The notes beneath the pieces were generated by a model. The model was not told where the DNA came from, ran no database searches, and saw only the letters and a program-made list of their open reading frames with translations. Of a stretch of 64,000 nucleotides of DNA, positions 28,501-33,910 are shown one piece after another; the stretch's first letter is position 1; each line of letters starts with the position of its first letter. Origin of the DNA: GCA-2708415 sp039027295 (GTDB lineage Bacteria; Pseudomonadota; Alphaproteobacteria; Micavibrionales; Micavibrionaceae). The position numbers and the translations under genes are program-made. Location: assembly GCA_039027295.1 (NCBI GenBank), contig JBCCKS010000004.1, forward strand, positions 16,908 to 80,907, given 5' to 3'.

Positions 28501-30835
28501 CACAGATAACACTGTCACAACAAATGAAGATATAGACTATGTCTTTGCAGGCTCTGATTTTGGATTTACTGATCCAAATGACACACCAAATGATAATTTC
28601 CAATCCGTTATTATTAATACACTGCCTCTAGATGGTGATTTACTCCTTTCAGGTGTAGCGGTCACTGCGGGTCAAGAAATACTCAGCAGCGATATTCCAA
28701 ACCTTGTCTTTAGACCTGCCGCCAATGAGTTCGGCGTAGGTTATGCTAGCTTTGACTTCCAAGTGCGTGATGATGGCGGAACGGCCAATGGGGGTGTTGA
28801 TTTAGATCCAACACAAAATACAATGACAATCAATGTCAACTCAGTGAATGATGAGCCATCAGGAACAGATATTACACTCACAACATTAGAGGATACACCA
28901 CTCGGATTCACAGCTACTGACTTTGGATTTAGTGATGTCAATGATGCGCCGAATAACTTTAATTCAATTTTTATTTCCTCTCTGCCAATAAACGGCGTAC
29001 TTGAATTATCAGGTATTGCTGTCACAGCTGGGCAGGAAATTTTAGTCAGTGATTTACCAAATCTATTCTTTACACCCGCCTTAAATGATAATGGCGCGGG
29101 ATATGATAACTTCACATTCCAAGTGCGCGACGATGGTGGCACACCGAATGGCGGCCAAGATACAGACCAAACACCAAATACAGTCACGATTGATGTCACG
29201 CCGGTAAATGATGAGCCACAAGGCGCAGATAATACCGTCACAACCTTAGAAGACACAACTTACACATTTGCAGCCTCTGACTTTGGATTCACAGATATAA
29301 GCGACGTTCCAGCAGATGATTTTGCTTCTGTCATTATTAATACTCTGCCTATCAATGGCGTTTTAGAATTATCAGGCGTCGCTGTGATAGCAGGCGATGA
29401 GATTACCGTTTCAGATATTCCAAACCTGACATTCACACCGATTACAAATGAAAACGGATTAAACTACGCCAACTTTGATTTCCAAGTTCGTGATGATGGC
29501 GGCACAGCCAATGGCGGCGTTGATTTAGATTCTACATCAAACACAATGACGATTGACGTGACATCGGTGAATGATGAACCAGCAGGCGCAGATAACACAA
29601 TTACTATTCTAGAAGACACACCTTATAGCTTTGCAGTTACTGATTTCGGTCTTACAGATATAAACGATACGCCAGCTAATAACTTGCAGACCATCCGCAT
29701 TGTATCGCTACCAACAAATGGTGTTCTTGGCTTAGCTCCTGGGGCAAGCACTCCGGGACTGGTCAGCGCAGGGCAAGTGATCAGCGCTGCTGATATTCCG
29801 TTTTTAGTGTTCAGCCCTGATCTCAATGATAATGGCGTCGGCTATGCCAGCTTTGATTTCCAAGTCCAAGATGACGGCGGCACAGCCAATGGCGGCGTTG
29901 ATACAGATCAAACACCTAATACAATTACGTTTGATGTCACACCAGTGAACGATGCACCAGAAGATATTACATTATCATCTCTCACCTTCCCTGAAGGAAT
30001 TTCAAGTTGGAATATTGGATCTCTCGGTGCCTTCGATGTGGATAGTAGCGTCTTCACATATTCTATTGTCTCTGCCGATCCGATCTTCACAATTACAGGC
30101 GGCAATATCCTCTCAACAACAGGGCCTAAATTCTTCGGTGTCGACCCATCAACATATGATGTCACATTACGAGTGAGCGATGGATTCCTAACCTTTGATG
30201 AGACATTTACAATTCAATTATTACCTGAGCCTGTCACACCAATTGTCAGTGATCCGGCGAGTAATTTTGGTAAAGACGCCCCGCAAAGTACAAATGGTCT
30301 ATCTGAGCCGGGCCTACAATTCTACATTCTGAATTTCTTAAATGACTTACGAAGCGGGGAGTTATTCCGCTACGGAATGGATGGAATTATTGATTCATCG
30401 CTTGCTCCAACAGACACACCTCTCAAAGATGCTTATTACAGCGATGCTCAAATTGATGAGATCATTAAGAGAAATGTCGTTATTCAGCTTCAGGAGCTTG
30501 CGCAAAATATTGAAAATGTAACAGGCACAGAATTAACCGTTGAACAACTTGCTGATATTTTTGGTTTAGATGTCCTTCTCTTCGATATGGAAGATGCTGG
30601 CGATCTGGGTGATACAGATAATAAAAGCATTGATGAGAGCTTCATTTATGAAACCAATGACATTTATAAAGCTCTTGTTGCTCTCAATAATGAAGCCACA
30701 GAAGAAGACGAAACAATTGCTGATAAAACAAAGCAGAATAATACAAAATATCTTCACGCTCAACTTGATGAGGCCGCTTTATATTACAGTAGCAAGCAAT
30801 CAAAACTCATCGAAGCTCTCTCAAAAAGAGAATAG
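13586..30835 (+). CDS. Giant cadherin/CSPG-repeat adhesin-like surface protein (5749 residues)
   Basis: Seen: no ATG is available near the start. TTG at 13586 opens the frame; TTG at 13598 has a better-placed GGAAAG and may be the true start. The N-terminus is very basic, has no hydrophobic signal, and carries LEKRLLLDA (like the LEPR-XLL motif known from large surface proteins). Modules in order: concanavalin/LamG-like about 55-305; CSPG-type repeats about 305-635; cadherin repeat about 640-744; 7 units of about 121 residues (745-1591); a jelly-roll-like insert (1592-1755); two CSPG repeats; one cadherin repeat; 12 units (2078-3523); one CSPG repeat; 15 units (3638-5457); a final cadherin-like domain; and a helical acidic C-terminal domain about 5560-5749. 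Units are acidic with almost no Lys; I saw no Cys and no RTX nonapeptides. Inferred: calcium-stiffened surface adhesin exported by the upstream genes. Confidence 0.9.
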   Translation: MERSLFKDKDKKKNKTEKTGTIRTLMYPLEKRLLLDASTLEATVNAIPNGVLNLDAQDLDGDGDFTDQPTTGTTIQTWHDKYGGTFNDAEEGTASRRAEYDENAFGTGIGGLTFDGDDTYTVDPENTINTSGPFPEKSFAVVFRTGTDTTGFQMIYEQGGSIRGFQVSIDDGNIYAAGYNDTGTEWGSDRFKIMNLGAVQANTTYRVIMVFDSTVGDGFIKANVNGGDFVQLNEVGAQANHSGNVGIGAEQGGTVRPSTLALTNASDANFFTGSIGQIMSWNTALDDDQIRAVDSYLVERWTNSPAIQFNTGDTVLEGGTALIDSTELYTVDRDTPPSGLTYQITGLLNGQVQLSGVDVGLGGTFTQADIDNNLITFVHDDSDTITANFEYRVTDGGTQDTDKFVIDVTPIDDAGSDPPAININTTQSVVQSGSVNITNTELQVVDTDTTPGSLNFTVTSTLNGSVFNTNLGTTVTAFTQDDIDNGFIRFDQDGTVNGFAGFDFDVSDGTTTISGTKNIGVTFPDTGANDPPVITVNTGDTINTAGSTQILNTNLVTSDPDNDITQIVYTITSVTNGTVFNGGTALTVGQTFTQADINFGSISFTHDGSLTSTASIGFDVSDGTTTVTGNTYDFGVVVNNPPVLGANPGPVSIFENASNGDSVFTANATDPESNNITYTIESGNALGIFQINPINGLVTILDNTNLDFEGTNTFNLVVRATDDGPGTPFDEYTVTVNVQNVNENPEGTDNTVTASEDVAYNFSAADFGFTDPLDSTSPSTLQSVVITTLPANGILELSGVAVTAGQEITLASIPNLTFTAAANDSGVGYTNFTFQVRDNGGTANGGIDLDTTPNTMTIDVDPVNDAPDGADITVTTLENTTYTFNVLDFTAGFTDANDTPSDLPFSVIITTLPTNGVLELSGVAVTAGQEIPAINVPNLTFTPALNASGIGYDSLTYQIRDDGGTANGGIDLDPTPNTVTFDVTPINSEPTGLDNTITTDEDTNYTFSAADFGFSDASDTPANNFQSVFITTLPANGTLELSGVAVTAGQEIVFADIPNLEFVPAANANGASYDSFTFQVRDDGGTANGGIDTDQTANTMTIDVNSVNDEPDGLDNTLTTDEDISLIFSAADFGFSDVNDGPDNLLSVIITTLPTNGALELSGVAVTAGQEIVLADIPNLAFVPAANASGAGYDSFTFQVRDDGGTANGGQDTDQTANTITIDVNSVNDAPDGLDNTLTVAENGTFTFSAGDFGFSDVNDGPDNLQSVFITTLPADGTIELSGVAVTAGQEILLADIPNLTFEPDAGDSGVGYASFTFQVRDDGGTANGGIDTDPVANTITFDVTPINDAPDGTDNTVTTDEDTDYTFSAADFGFTDALDTPANNFLSVIITTLPANGTLNLSGVGVTAGQEIVFADIPNLTFTPVANQNGAAYDSFTFQVRDDGGTANGGVDIDPVANTMTIDVTSINDAPDGLDNTITINEDTNYTFGAGDFGFTDVNDAPNNLLSVFITTIPTNGTLELSGVAVTAGQEILLADIPNLVFTPAPDASGVAYDSFTFQVRDDGGTPNGGQDTDQTANTITFDVDPINDAPVLTNNTLPTQTVDFSTFTIEPVINQDGDGGTPTVATVLDSGRTLKIEGNSWKAINLPLNITPTTVIEFEYFSTSEGELQGIGVDTDLNFGGVESTFQLFGTDSLGVFNATYNDYALSDGWKSYSIPIGTFDTGSFNYIYFISDDDGAAASNSYFRDVKIYDSATPDVDEGGTYTITTANITTTDPDDAPADITYTIDTPPVNGQVELSTNPGVAIGSFTQDDLDNSRVQYVHDGTDTLSDSFDFTVADGGEDGALPTSSTFHIVVNPVDEIPVLATNNGITLAEGATQAITTADLETTDTDSDPEYIIYTIQTGPLNGQVELTTNPGVAVTSFTQDDIDNGLVQYVHDDSETTIGDFTFEVTDNTTPLGTATFSISVTPVNDNAPVFTAFGPFDINELAADNDAVGTVTTTDADLPADTITYSITGGTGLGLFDIDLNTGDITVDGNGNFDFETTTSYTIDVEASDGTNTTTQTVTVNITNVNEAPEGGDVTLTTDEDTALSFTAGDFGFTDPSDTTAPNTLQSVVITTLPADGILELSGVAVTAGQDIALADIPNLTFTPAANENGLGYTSFTFQVRDDGGTADGGIDLDQTPNTVTIDVTPLNDAPDGTDTLVSTTENVAYTFAAGDFGFTDVNDTPANALGSVIITTLPVDGVLELSGVAVTAGQEILLADIPNLTFTPALNENGAAYADFTFQARDDGGTPNGGVDLDPTPNTMTIDVIGTNSAPDGMDTTLGTLENTTYTFSDADFGFSDTGDIPPDNFANVIITTLPADGILELSGVAVTAGQVIAFSDIPNLTFTPDINENGLAYTSFTFQVQDDGGTAFGGIDTDQTPNTITFDVTSINNEPLGADNTLTTLEDTPLAFTILDFGFSDPADTPANNLLSVIITTLPANGILELSGVAVTAGQEILAADIPNLTFTPAANENGLTYTDFTFQVRDDGGTIGPGIDTDQSPNTMTIDVTSVNDVPDGTDTTVTTLEDTPYTFSDADFGFTDAADTPANLLQSVIITTLPVNGVLELSGVAVTAGQEILASDIPNLVFTPVANENGAAYADFTFQVRDDGGTADGGIDLDPVANTITIDVTSVNDAPDSLDNTVTTLEDTAFNFSAGDFSLTDVNDTPANTLSSVLITTLPLSGTLELSGVAVTAGQVIALADIANLAYVPAANNNGLAAADFTFQVVDDGGTTDGGIDTDQTPNIMTIDITSVNDAPDGTDATLSVLENATYTFGAGDFGFTDPDELVANNLQSVIITTIPADGVLELSGVAVTAGQEILLADIPNLTFSPAFNENGIGYTSFTFQVRDDGGTADGGIDLDPVANTITFDVDPVNSEPDGTDNIVTTLEDTPYTFSDTDFGFTDLGDAPLSNNLQSVIITTLPVNGILELSGVAVTAGDEILVADIPNLVFTPVANENGVGYADFTFQVRDDGGTANGGIDLDAVPNTITIDVTSVNDEPDGADITLTTLEDTPLTFDPANFGFSDVNDAPDNFNSVFITTLPASGILELSGVAVTAGDEILVADIPNLTYTPPANANGAALDTFTFQVRDDGGTLDGGIDTDQTANTVTIDVTSVNDEPDGTDNTVTTLEDTPLTFAAADFGFTDVNDAPDNFQSVIITTLPVNGILELSGVAVTAGDEILATDIPNLVFTPVANENGAGYADFTFQVRDDGGTTDGGIDLDAVPNTMTIDVTSVNDAPEGADNTLATFEDTPYTFGAADFGFTDPTDLVPNNFQSVVITTLPANGILELSGVAVTAGQDIALADIPNLTFTPGLNDFGLAYTTFTFQVRDDGGTADGGIDLDPTPNTITFDVVEVDDPPLGADNTLTTLEDTPLTFAAADFGFSDPDDTPADNFVSVVITTLPANGILELSGVAVTAGQDITVADIPNLTFTPGLNDNGLAYTDFTFQVRDDGVNNLDPTPNTMTIDVTPVDDPPVIDTNVGMNTFEGFTETLTNAMLSSSDVDTPTTAITYNITTPPVNGQIELTSGPGVAVTSFTQDDIDNNRVVYVHNSSETITDSFDFEITDGNTVVASGVPFNINITPVNDEPIGTDNTLTTLEDTPLAFTAGDFGFTDPNDTPANNLQSVIITTLPVNGTLELSGVAVTAGDEILLADIPNLSFIPAPNANGLAYDSFTFQVRDDGGTANTGVDTDQSPNTMTIDVTSINDAPDGTDNTITMLENQVYTFADSDFGFTDPNDIPANNLESVVITTIPVTGVLELSGVAVTAGDEILLADIPNLTFTPLPNGNGNAYDSFTFQVRDNGGTADGGINLDPVENTITFDVLPVNSEPFGADATLNTLEDTPYTFSDADFGFTDPNDVPPETLLSVIVTTLPANGILELSGVAVTAGDEILLADIPNLTFTPSANENGVGYTDFTFQVRDTGGTANGGIDTDTTPNTITFDVTPVNDAPEGTDNTVTILEDTNYTFSAADFGFTDPNDPLAPNALQSVVITTLPVNGTLELSGVAVTAGQELLLADIPNLTFSPITNENGAAYDTFTFQVRDDGGTADGGIDLDPTPNTMTIDVTSVNDEPDGTDNTVTTLEDTAFTFSAGDFGLTDVSDMPANDLASVIITTLPVDGILELSGVAVTAGDEILLADIPNLTFTPAANENGASYADFTFQVRDDGGTTDGGIDLDSTPNTMTIDVTPVNDEPSGIDVTLGTAEDTPFTLNAADFGFSDVIDTPSDNFLSVIITTLPAVGTLELSGVAVTAGQEVALADIPNLEYTPPLNLTGLAADTFTFQVRDDGGTADGGIDTDQSPNTVTIDIFEVNDAPEGADNTLITLEDTPLTFAAADFGFSDPSDTPSNNFQNLIITTLPVNGILELSGVAVTAGQSIAVGDIPNLTFTPAANENGAGYADFTFQVQDDGGTAGGGVDTDQTPNTMTIDVTSVNDEPDGADITLTTLEDTPYTFGAGDFGFSDVNDTPANNLQSVVITTLPVNGVLELSGVAVTAGQDIALADIPNLTFTPALNEFGAAYTDFTFQVRDDGGTTDGGVDLDSIPNTITFDVTEVNDEPIGTDNTVTTLEDTDYTFSAGDFGFSDPSDTPADNFQNVIITTLPLNGTLNLSGVPVTAGQSIAVSDIPNLVFSPAANENGAGYADFTFQVQDDGGTADGGIDTDQSPNTMTIDVTSVNDAPDGADATLTTLEDVPYTFAASDFGLTDVNDVPANNLQSVIINTLPADGLLELSGVAVTAGQEILASDLANLTFTPATNEFGANYANFDFQVRDDGGTSDGGIDLDPTPNTITFDVTPVNDAPFGTDNTLTTLEDTPLGFTAADFGFSDPDDVPSNNFQSIIIDTIPISGTFELSGVAVTAGQTILVSDLPNLVYTPALNGAGTGFDNFTFRVVDDGGTSDGGQDTDQIANIITIDVTEVNDAPEGTDNTVTTNEDIDYVFAGSDFGFTDPNDTPNDNFQSVIINTLPLDGDLLLSGVAVTAGQEILSSDIPNLVFRPAANEFGVGYASFDFQVRDDGGTANGGVDLDPTQNTMTINVNSVNDEPSGTDITLTTLEDTPLGFTATDFGFSDVNDAPNNFNSIFISSLPINGVLELSGIAVTAGQEILVSDLPNLFFTPALNDNGAGYDNFTFQVRDDGGTPNGGQDTDQTPNTVTIDVTPVNDEPQGADNTVTTLEDTTYTFAASDFGFTDISDVPADDFASVIINTLPINGVLELSGVAVIAGDEITVSDIPNLTFTPITNENGLNYANFDFQVRDDGGTANGGVDLDSTSNTMTIDVTSVNDEPAGADNTITILEDTPYSFAVTDFGLTDINDTPANNLQTIRIVSLPTNGVLGLAPGASTPGLVSAGQVISAADIPFLVFSPDLNDNGVGYASFDFQVQDDGGTANGGVDTDQTPNTITFDVTPVNDAPEDITLSSLTFPEGISSWNIGSLGAFDVDSSVFTYSIVSADPIFTITGGNILSTTGPKFFGVDPSTYDVTLRVSDGFLTFDETFTIQLLPEPVTPIVSDPASNFGKDAPQSTNGLSEPGLQFYILNFLNDLRSGELFRYGMDGIIDSSLAPTDTPLKDAYYSDAQIDEIIKRNVVIQLQELAQNIENVTGTELTVEQLADIFGLDVLLFDMEDAGDLGDTDNKSIDESFIYETNDIYKALVALNNEATEEDETIADKTKQNNTKYLHAQLDEAALYYSSKQSKLIEALSKRE
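15818..18358 (+). repeat. Tandem repeat block 1: 7 units of about 363 bp
   Basis: Seen: seven in-frame units, each starting near Pro-x-Gly-x-Asp-Asn-Thr and containing ELSGVAVTAGQEI, then DIPNL, then FTFQVRDDGG and ending with VNDAP or close variants. The second position of the period is fixed by units starting at 15818, 16184, 16553, 16916 and 17276, so unit length varies from 360 to 369 bp. Long stretches are shared at the DNA level (around the FTFQVRDDGG codons), which allows recombination between units. Confidence 0.93.
18359..18855 (+). other. Non-repeat insert in the giant gene, jelly-roll/carbohydrate-binding-like
   Basis: Seen: about 165 codons (residues 1592-1755) unlike the flanking units. 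Beta-rich sequence with aromatic and Asn/Asp residues (SWKAINLPLNITPTTVIEFE, LSDGWKSYSIPIG, NSYFRDVKIYD). The closing FRDVKIYD pattern is typical of carbohydrate-binding or discoidin-like beta sandwiches. Inferred: ligand-binding module held between repeat blocks; identity not proven. Confidence 0.5.
19817..24154 (+). repeat. Tandem repeat block 2: 12 units of about 361 bp
   Basis: Seen: twelve further in-frame units with the same core (ELSGVAVTAGQEI or GDEI, DIPNL, FTFQVRDDGG). The last unit is shortened after FQVRDDG. TLEDTPYTF/TLEDTPLTF openings dominate from the fourth unit on, which differs from the TDEDTNYTF style of block 1 and suggests separate rounds of amplification. Confidence 0.93.
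24497..29956 (+). repeat. Tandem repeat block 3: 15 units of about 364 bp
   Basis: Seen: fifteen in-frame units. The last one (29579-29956) is 126 codons and has the conserved ELSGVAVTAGQ core replaced by a longer glycine/proline-rich segment (LAPGASTPGLVSAGQVIS), marking a degenerate end unit before the terminal cadherin-like domain. Confidence 0.93.
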
Positions 30836-30878
30836 ATTTTACGAAAAATATTAACGCAGAGTAAGCCTTTACAATAAT

Positions 30879-30908
30879 TGTGAAGACTGGGTGAATTGAG
30901 TCTTCACA
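30879..30908 (+). terminator. Stem-loop after the giant gene
   Basis: Seen: perfect 10-base arms TGTGAAGACT and AGTCTTCACA around a 10-base loop, 44 bases after the giant gene stop and 65 bases before pntAA. No T-tract follows, so it is not a standard intrinsic terminator; it may protect the mRNA end or be a weak terminator. Confidence 0.45.
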
Positions 30909-30972
30909 AAGCTTTCAGAATGAAGCATAACTCTAGATCAGCTTTTTTGAACATTTGAGGTAAAGAAAATCC

Positions 30973-32103
30973 ATGTCATTTTCTGTAGGCATAGTCAAAG
31001 AGACAAGTGAATATGAAAAACGTGTGTCAGCCACGCCTGATACTGTCAAAAAGATCGTCTCTATGGGCGGTAACGTGACAATAGAGAGCGGCGCAGGCGA
31101 AAGCGCGTCTTTTGCCGATGACTTATATAGTGATGCTGGCGCAACGATTGAAAAAGACCGTAAAAAGATTATTTCTAAATCAGACATTGTTCTACACGTA
31201 CAGGAATCTGGAAACCTTAGAGGATTAGCGGCCGATACGATTTTAATGGGCCTTTTAGACCCCTACTTTAATCAAGACAAGATTGATCAGTTGTCAAAAG
31301 ACAAAATCACAGCCTTTTCTATGGAATTAGTGCCCCGTATTACAAGAGCGCAAGCTATGGATGTTTTATCATCTCAGTCGAATTTGGCGGGGTATAAAGC
31401 CGTTTTAGACGCTACAGAACACTTCCCCCGCGCTTTTCCGATGATGATGACAGCCGCAGGAACAGTCCCTCCCGCCAAAGTCTTCGTGATGGGTGCTGGC
31501 GTTGCAGGATTACAAGCCATAGCAACCGCAAAACGCCTTGGAGCAATCGTTTCAGCGACAGACGTACGCCCCGCAGCCAAAGAACAAGTACAGTCTTTAG
31601 GCGGGAATTTCGTTGCTGTTGAAGATGACGAATTTAAAGAAGCAGAAACCGCAGGTGGTTATGCAAAAGAAATGTCCGATGAATATAAAAAGAAGCAAGC
31701 CGCCCTTGTTGAAGAGCATATTGCAAAACAAGATATTGTGATTACGACGGCTCTTATCCCTGGTCGCCCTGCCCCCAAACTCATTTCAGAATCCATGGTT
31801 CAATCTATGAAGCCGGGATCAGTCATTGTTGATATGGCTGTTGAAAATGGGGGTAATTGCGAATTATCAGAAAAAGGCGAAGTCATAAATCATAATGGCG
31901 TAACAGTTATAGGCCATGCTAATATTGCTTCCCGTCTACCAACAGATTCATCTTCTCTATATGCAAAAAATTTACTCAATCTATTAGGTCTTATTATTAA
32001 AGACGAAAAAATTGAAATTGATTGGGACGATGAAATTATTCAAGGCATTACTTTGACAAAAGGGGGGGAGATTATTCACCCCAATTTTAAAAAGGATTCT
32101 TAA
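30973..32103 (+). CDS. pntAA: NAD(P) transhydrogenase subunit alpha part 1
   Basis: NAD(H)-binding soluble domain (dI) of the proton-pumping transhydrogenase, which moves hydride between NADH and NADP+ at the inner membrane. Seen: 376 residues, the normal size for the separate alpha-1 subunit; N-terminal AlaDH/PNT domain (VGIVKETSEYEKRVSATPDT); Rossmann motif GAGVAGLQAIATAKRLGAIV; and DVRPAAKEQV. GAGGTAAAG before the ATG serves as ribosome site. Followed after 6 bases by pntAB. Known: the three-gene split is usual in Alphaproteobacteria such as Rhodospirillum. Inferred: main source of NADPH from the proton gradient. Confidence 0.96.
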   Translation: MSFSVGIVKETSEYEKRVSATPDTVKKIVSMGGNVTIESGAGESASFADDLYSDAGATIEKDRKKIISKSDIVLHVQESGNLRGLAADTILMGLLDPYFNQDKIDQLSKDKITAFSMELVPRITRAQAMDVLSSQSNLAGYKAVLDATEHFPRAFPMMMTAAGTVPPAKVFVMGAGVAGLQAIATAKRLGAIVSATDVRPAAKEQVQSLGGNFVAVEDDEFKEAETAGGYAKEMSDEYKKKQAALVEEHIAKQDIVITTALIPGRPAPKLISESMVQSMKPGSVIVDMAVENGGNCELSEKGEVINHNGVTVIGHANIASRLPTDSSSLYAKNLLNLLGLIIKDEKIEIDWDDEIIQGITLTKGGEIIHPNFKKDS

Positions 32104-32109
32104 AAACTT

Positions 32110-32502
32110 ATGAGCAACACAGAAATACAATCACAGTTACAATCACAGGCGGTTATTTTAAATCCTGAAGACATTATCCCTCACGCGGGAGAAATGATGG
32201 CAGCCACGGCGCATGATCATTCTTTTTTATTGAATGGGCTTACCGTTTTTATTTTGGCCTGTTTTGTTGGATATTATGTTGTTTGGCGTGTTACTCCTGC
32301 CCTTCACTCTCCACTAATGGGTATTACAAATGCGATTTCTTCGGTGATTATTGTGGGCGCGATTATCGCTGCAGGCCCTGCTGAGTTTAGCTTTTCATCG
32401 CTAATGGGTTTCTTGGCTGTGATTTTGGCCTCTATAAATATCTTTGGCGGCTTTATTGTGACGCGGCGTATGCTTGAAATGTTTAAGAAGAAGGAAAACT
32501 AA
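32110..32502 (+). CDS. pntAB: NAD(P) transhydrogenase subunit alpha part 2 (membrane)
   Basis: Membrane part (dII) encoded separately from the NAD-binding domain. Seen: 130 residues; three to four hydrophobic helices (LNGLTVFILACFVGYYVVWR, ISSVIIVGAIIAAGPAEFSF, FLAVILASINIFGGFIVTRR) and the conserved C-terminal TRRMLEMFKKKE. A longer polar N-terminus of about 30 residues precedes the first helix. Sits between pntAA and pntB with gaps of 6 and 4 bases. Confidence 0.95.
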   Translation: MSNTEIQSQLQSQAVILNPEDIIPHAGEMMAATAHDHSFLLNGLTVFILACFVGYYVVWRVTPALHSPLMGITNAISSVIIVGAIIAAGPAEFSFSSLMGFLAVILASINIFGGFIVTRRMLEMFKKKEN

Positions 32503-32506
32503 AATC

Positions 32507-33892
32507 ATGGAAACGATTGCTGTTCTTTCATATTTAATTTCTTCTGTTTTATTCATTCTTGCTTTGCGGGGACTATCGCATCCTGAAAGTGCACGCCAAG
32601 GGGCGATGTTCGGAATGATTGGTATGGCACTTGCTATCGGAACCACGATTGCAATTGCTGTTGAAACACCATGGCTGATTATTGGTGGTATTCTGATCGG
32701 CGGTAGTATTGGAACAATCATCGCCAAAAAAATTCAAATGACAGCGCTCCCGCAATTGGTTGCAGCGTTCCACTCTCTTGTCGGTCTTGCAGCGGTATTT
32801 GTTGCAGCGGCAGCGTTCTTTAACCCTGAAGCTTACGGGATTGGGGTCAAAGGTGAGATTTTAATTAGCAGCCTTATTGAAATGTCAATTGGTGCGGCGA
32901 TCGGAGCGATTACGTTTACAGGATCGGTGATTGCATGGGGTAAATTGCAAGGCGCAGTTACCGGCAAACCCATTCTTTTACCCTTCAGGCATTTCATTAA
33001 TTTATCACTTGCGTTCATCTTGATCGGCCTTGTGACCATGCTTTGTATTACGCAAGACGAGATGTATTTCTGGTCTGTAGTGGGCTTAGCCTTCCTCTTT
33101 GGAATTTTGATCATCATTCCCATCGGCGGCGCGGATATGCCCGTCATCGTCTCTATGCTGAACTCCTATTCAGGTTGGGCTGCAGTAGGAATTGGGTTTA
33201 CGCTTCAAAACAATCTTTTGATCGTGACAGGCGCCCTTGTTGGTGCCAGTGGTGCAATCCTTTCTTATGTGATGTGTAAAGGCATGAACCGCTCATTCCT
33301 CTCTGTTATTCTGGGCGGCTTTGGCGGCGATACTGCGGCGGCTGGTGCAGCTGACAATAGCGATAAGCAAGCCAAAATTGGCGCGCCTGAAGATGCAGGT
33401 TTTATCATGAAAAACGCAACAAAAGTCATCATTGTCCCGGGCTATGGAATGGCTGTTGCGCAGGCTCAGCACGTTTTGGGGGAGATGGCGAACGCATTAA
33501 AAGCCGAAGGAGCAGAAGTAAAATATGCGATTCACCCCGTAGCTGGAAGAATGCCGGGTCACATGAACGTGTTATTAGCAGAAGCTAACGTTCCTTATGA
33601 TGAAGTCTTTGAATTAGAAGATATTAATCGCGATTTTTCTCAAGCTGACGTTGTCTATGTGATTGGCGCAAATGACATTACTAATCCTTCTGCTAAAACT
33701 GACCCTACATCCCCTATCTTTGGGATGCCTGTGTTAGATGTTGAAAAAGCGAAAACTGTTTTCTTTGTGAAGCGTTCATTGGGCTCTGGCTATGCAGGCA
33801 TTGATAACCCGCTCTTTTATAATGAAAATACTTATATGCTTTTGGGTGATGCCAAGAAGGTTACAGAATCTGTCTTAAAAGCGATGGAATAA
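32507..33892 (+). CDS. pntB: NAD(P) transhydrogenase subunit beta
   Basis: Membrane helices plus the NADP(H)-binding domain dIII. Seen: 461 residues from ATG at 32507, chosen because AAGGA lies shortly before it and the protein then starts at the first helix; an upstream in-frame ATG at 32474 would overlap pntAB. Eight or nine membrane segments reach to about residue 270; the C-terminal domain has VIIVPGYGMAVAQAQHVLGE, HPVAGRMPGHMNVLLAEA and VYVIGANDITNPSA, all typical of dIII. It completes the transhydrogenase and ends 18 bases from the convergent symporter gene. Confidence 0.96.
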   Translation: METIAVLSYLISSVLFILALRGLSHPESARQGAMFGMIGMALAIGTTIAIAVETPWLIIGGILIGGSIGTIIAKKIQMTALPQLVAAFHSLVGLAAVFVAAAAFFNPEAYGIGVKGEILISSLIEMSIGAAIGAITFTGSVIAWGKLQGAVTGKPILLPFRHFINLSLAFILIGLVTMLCITQDEMYFWSVVGLAFLFGILIIIPIGGADMPVIVSMLNSYSGWAAVGIGFTLQNNLLIVTGALVGASGAILSYVMCKGMNRSFLSVILGGFGGDTAAAGAADNSDKQAKIGAPEDAGFIMKNATKVIIVPGYGMAVAQAQHVLGEMANALKAEGAEVKYAIHPVAGRMPGHMNVLLAEANVPYDEVFELEDINRDFSQADVVYVIGANDITNPSAKTDPTSPIFGMPVLDVEKAKTVFFVKRSLGSGYAGIDNPLFYNENTYMLLGDAKKVTESVLKAME

Positions 33893-33910
33893 TCCAAAGC
33901 GATTAGAACT

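Noticed and set aside
15818..29956. CRISPR-like array because of regular repeats
   Set aside because: Units are about 360 bp, in frame, and encode one protein; no short repeat-spacer pattern and no cas genes.
13786..30165. Many long reading frames on the minus strand (for example 21520-22212, 230 codons) and other frames inside the giant gene
   Set aside because: They recur with the repeat period and have the same artificial protein pattern (SSNVVSVLSAPSG, PPSSRTWNVK), which is the antisense of the repeated unit. No ribosome sites; treated as shadows.
13586..30835. RTX toxin or classical type 1 substrate
   Set aside because: No GGxGxDxxx nonapeptides seen, and no ABC transporter gene in the cluster.
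33893..33910. Terminator between pntB and the convergent symporter gene
   Set aside because: Spacer is 18 bases with no stem-loop.
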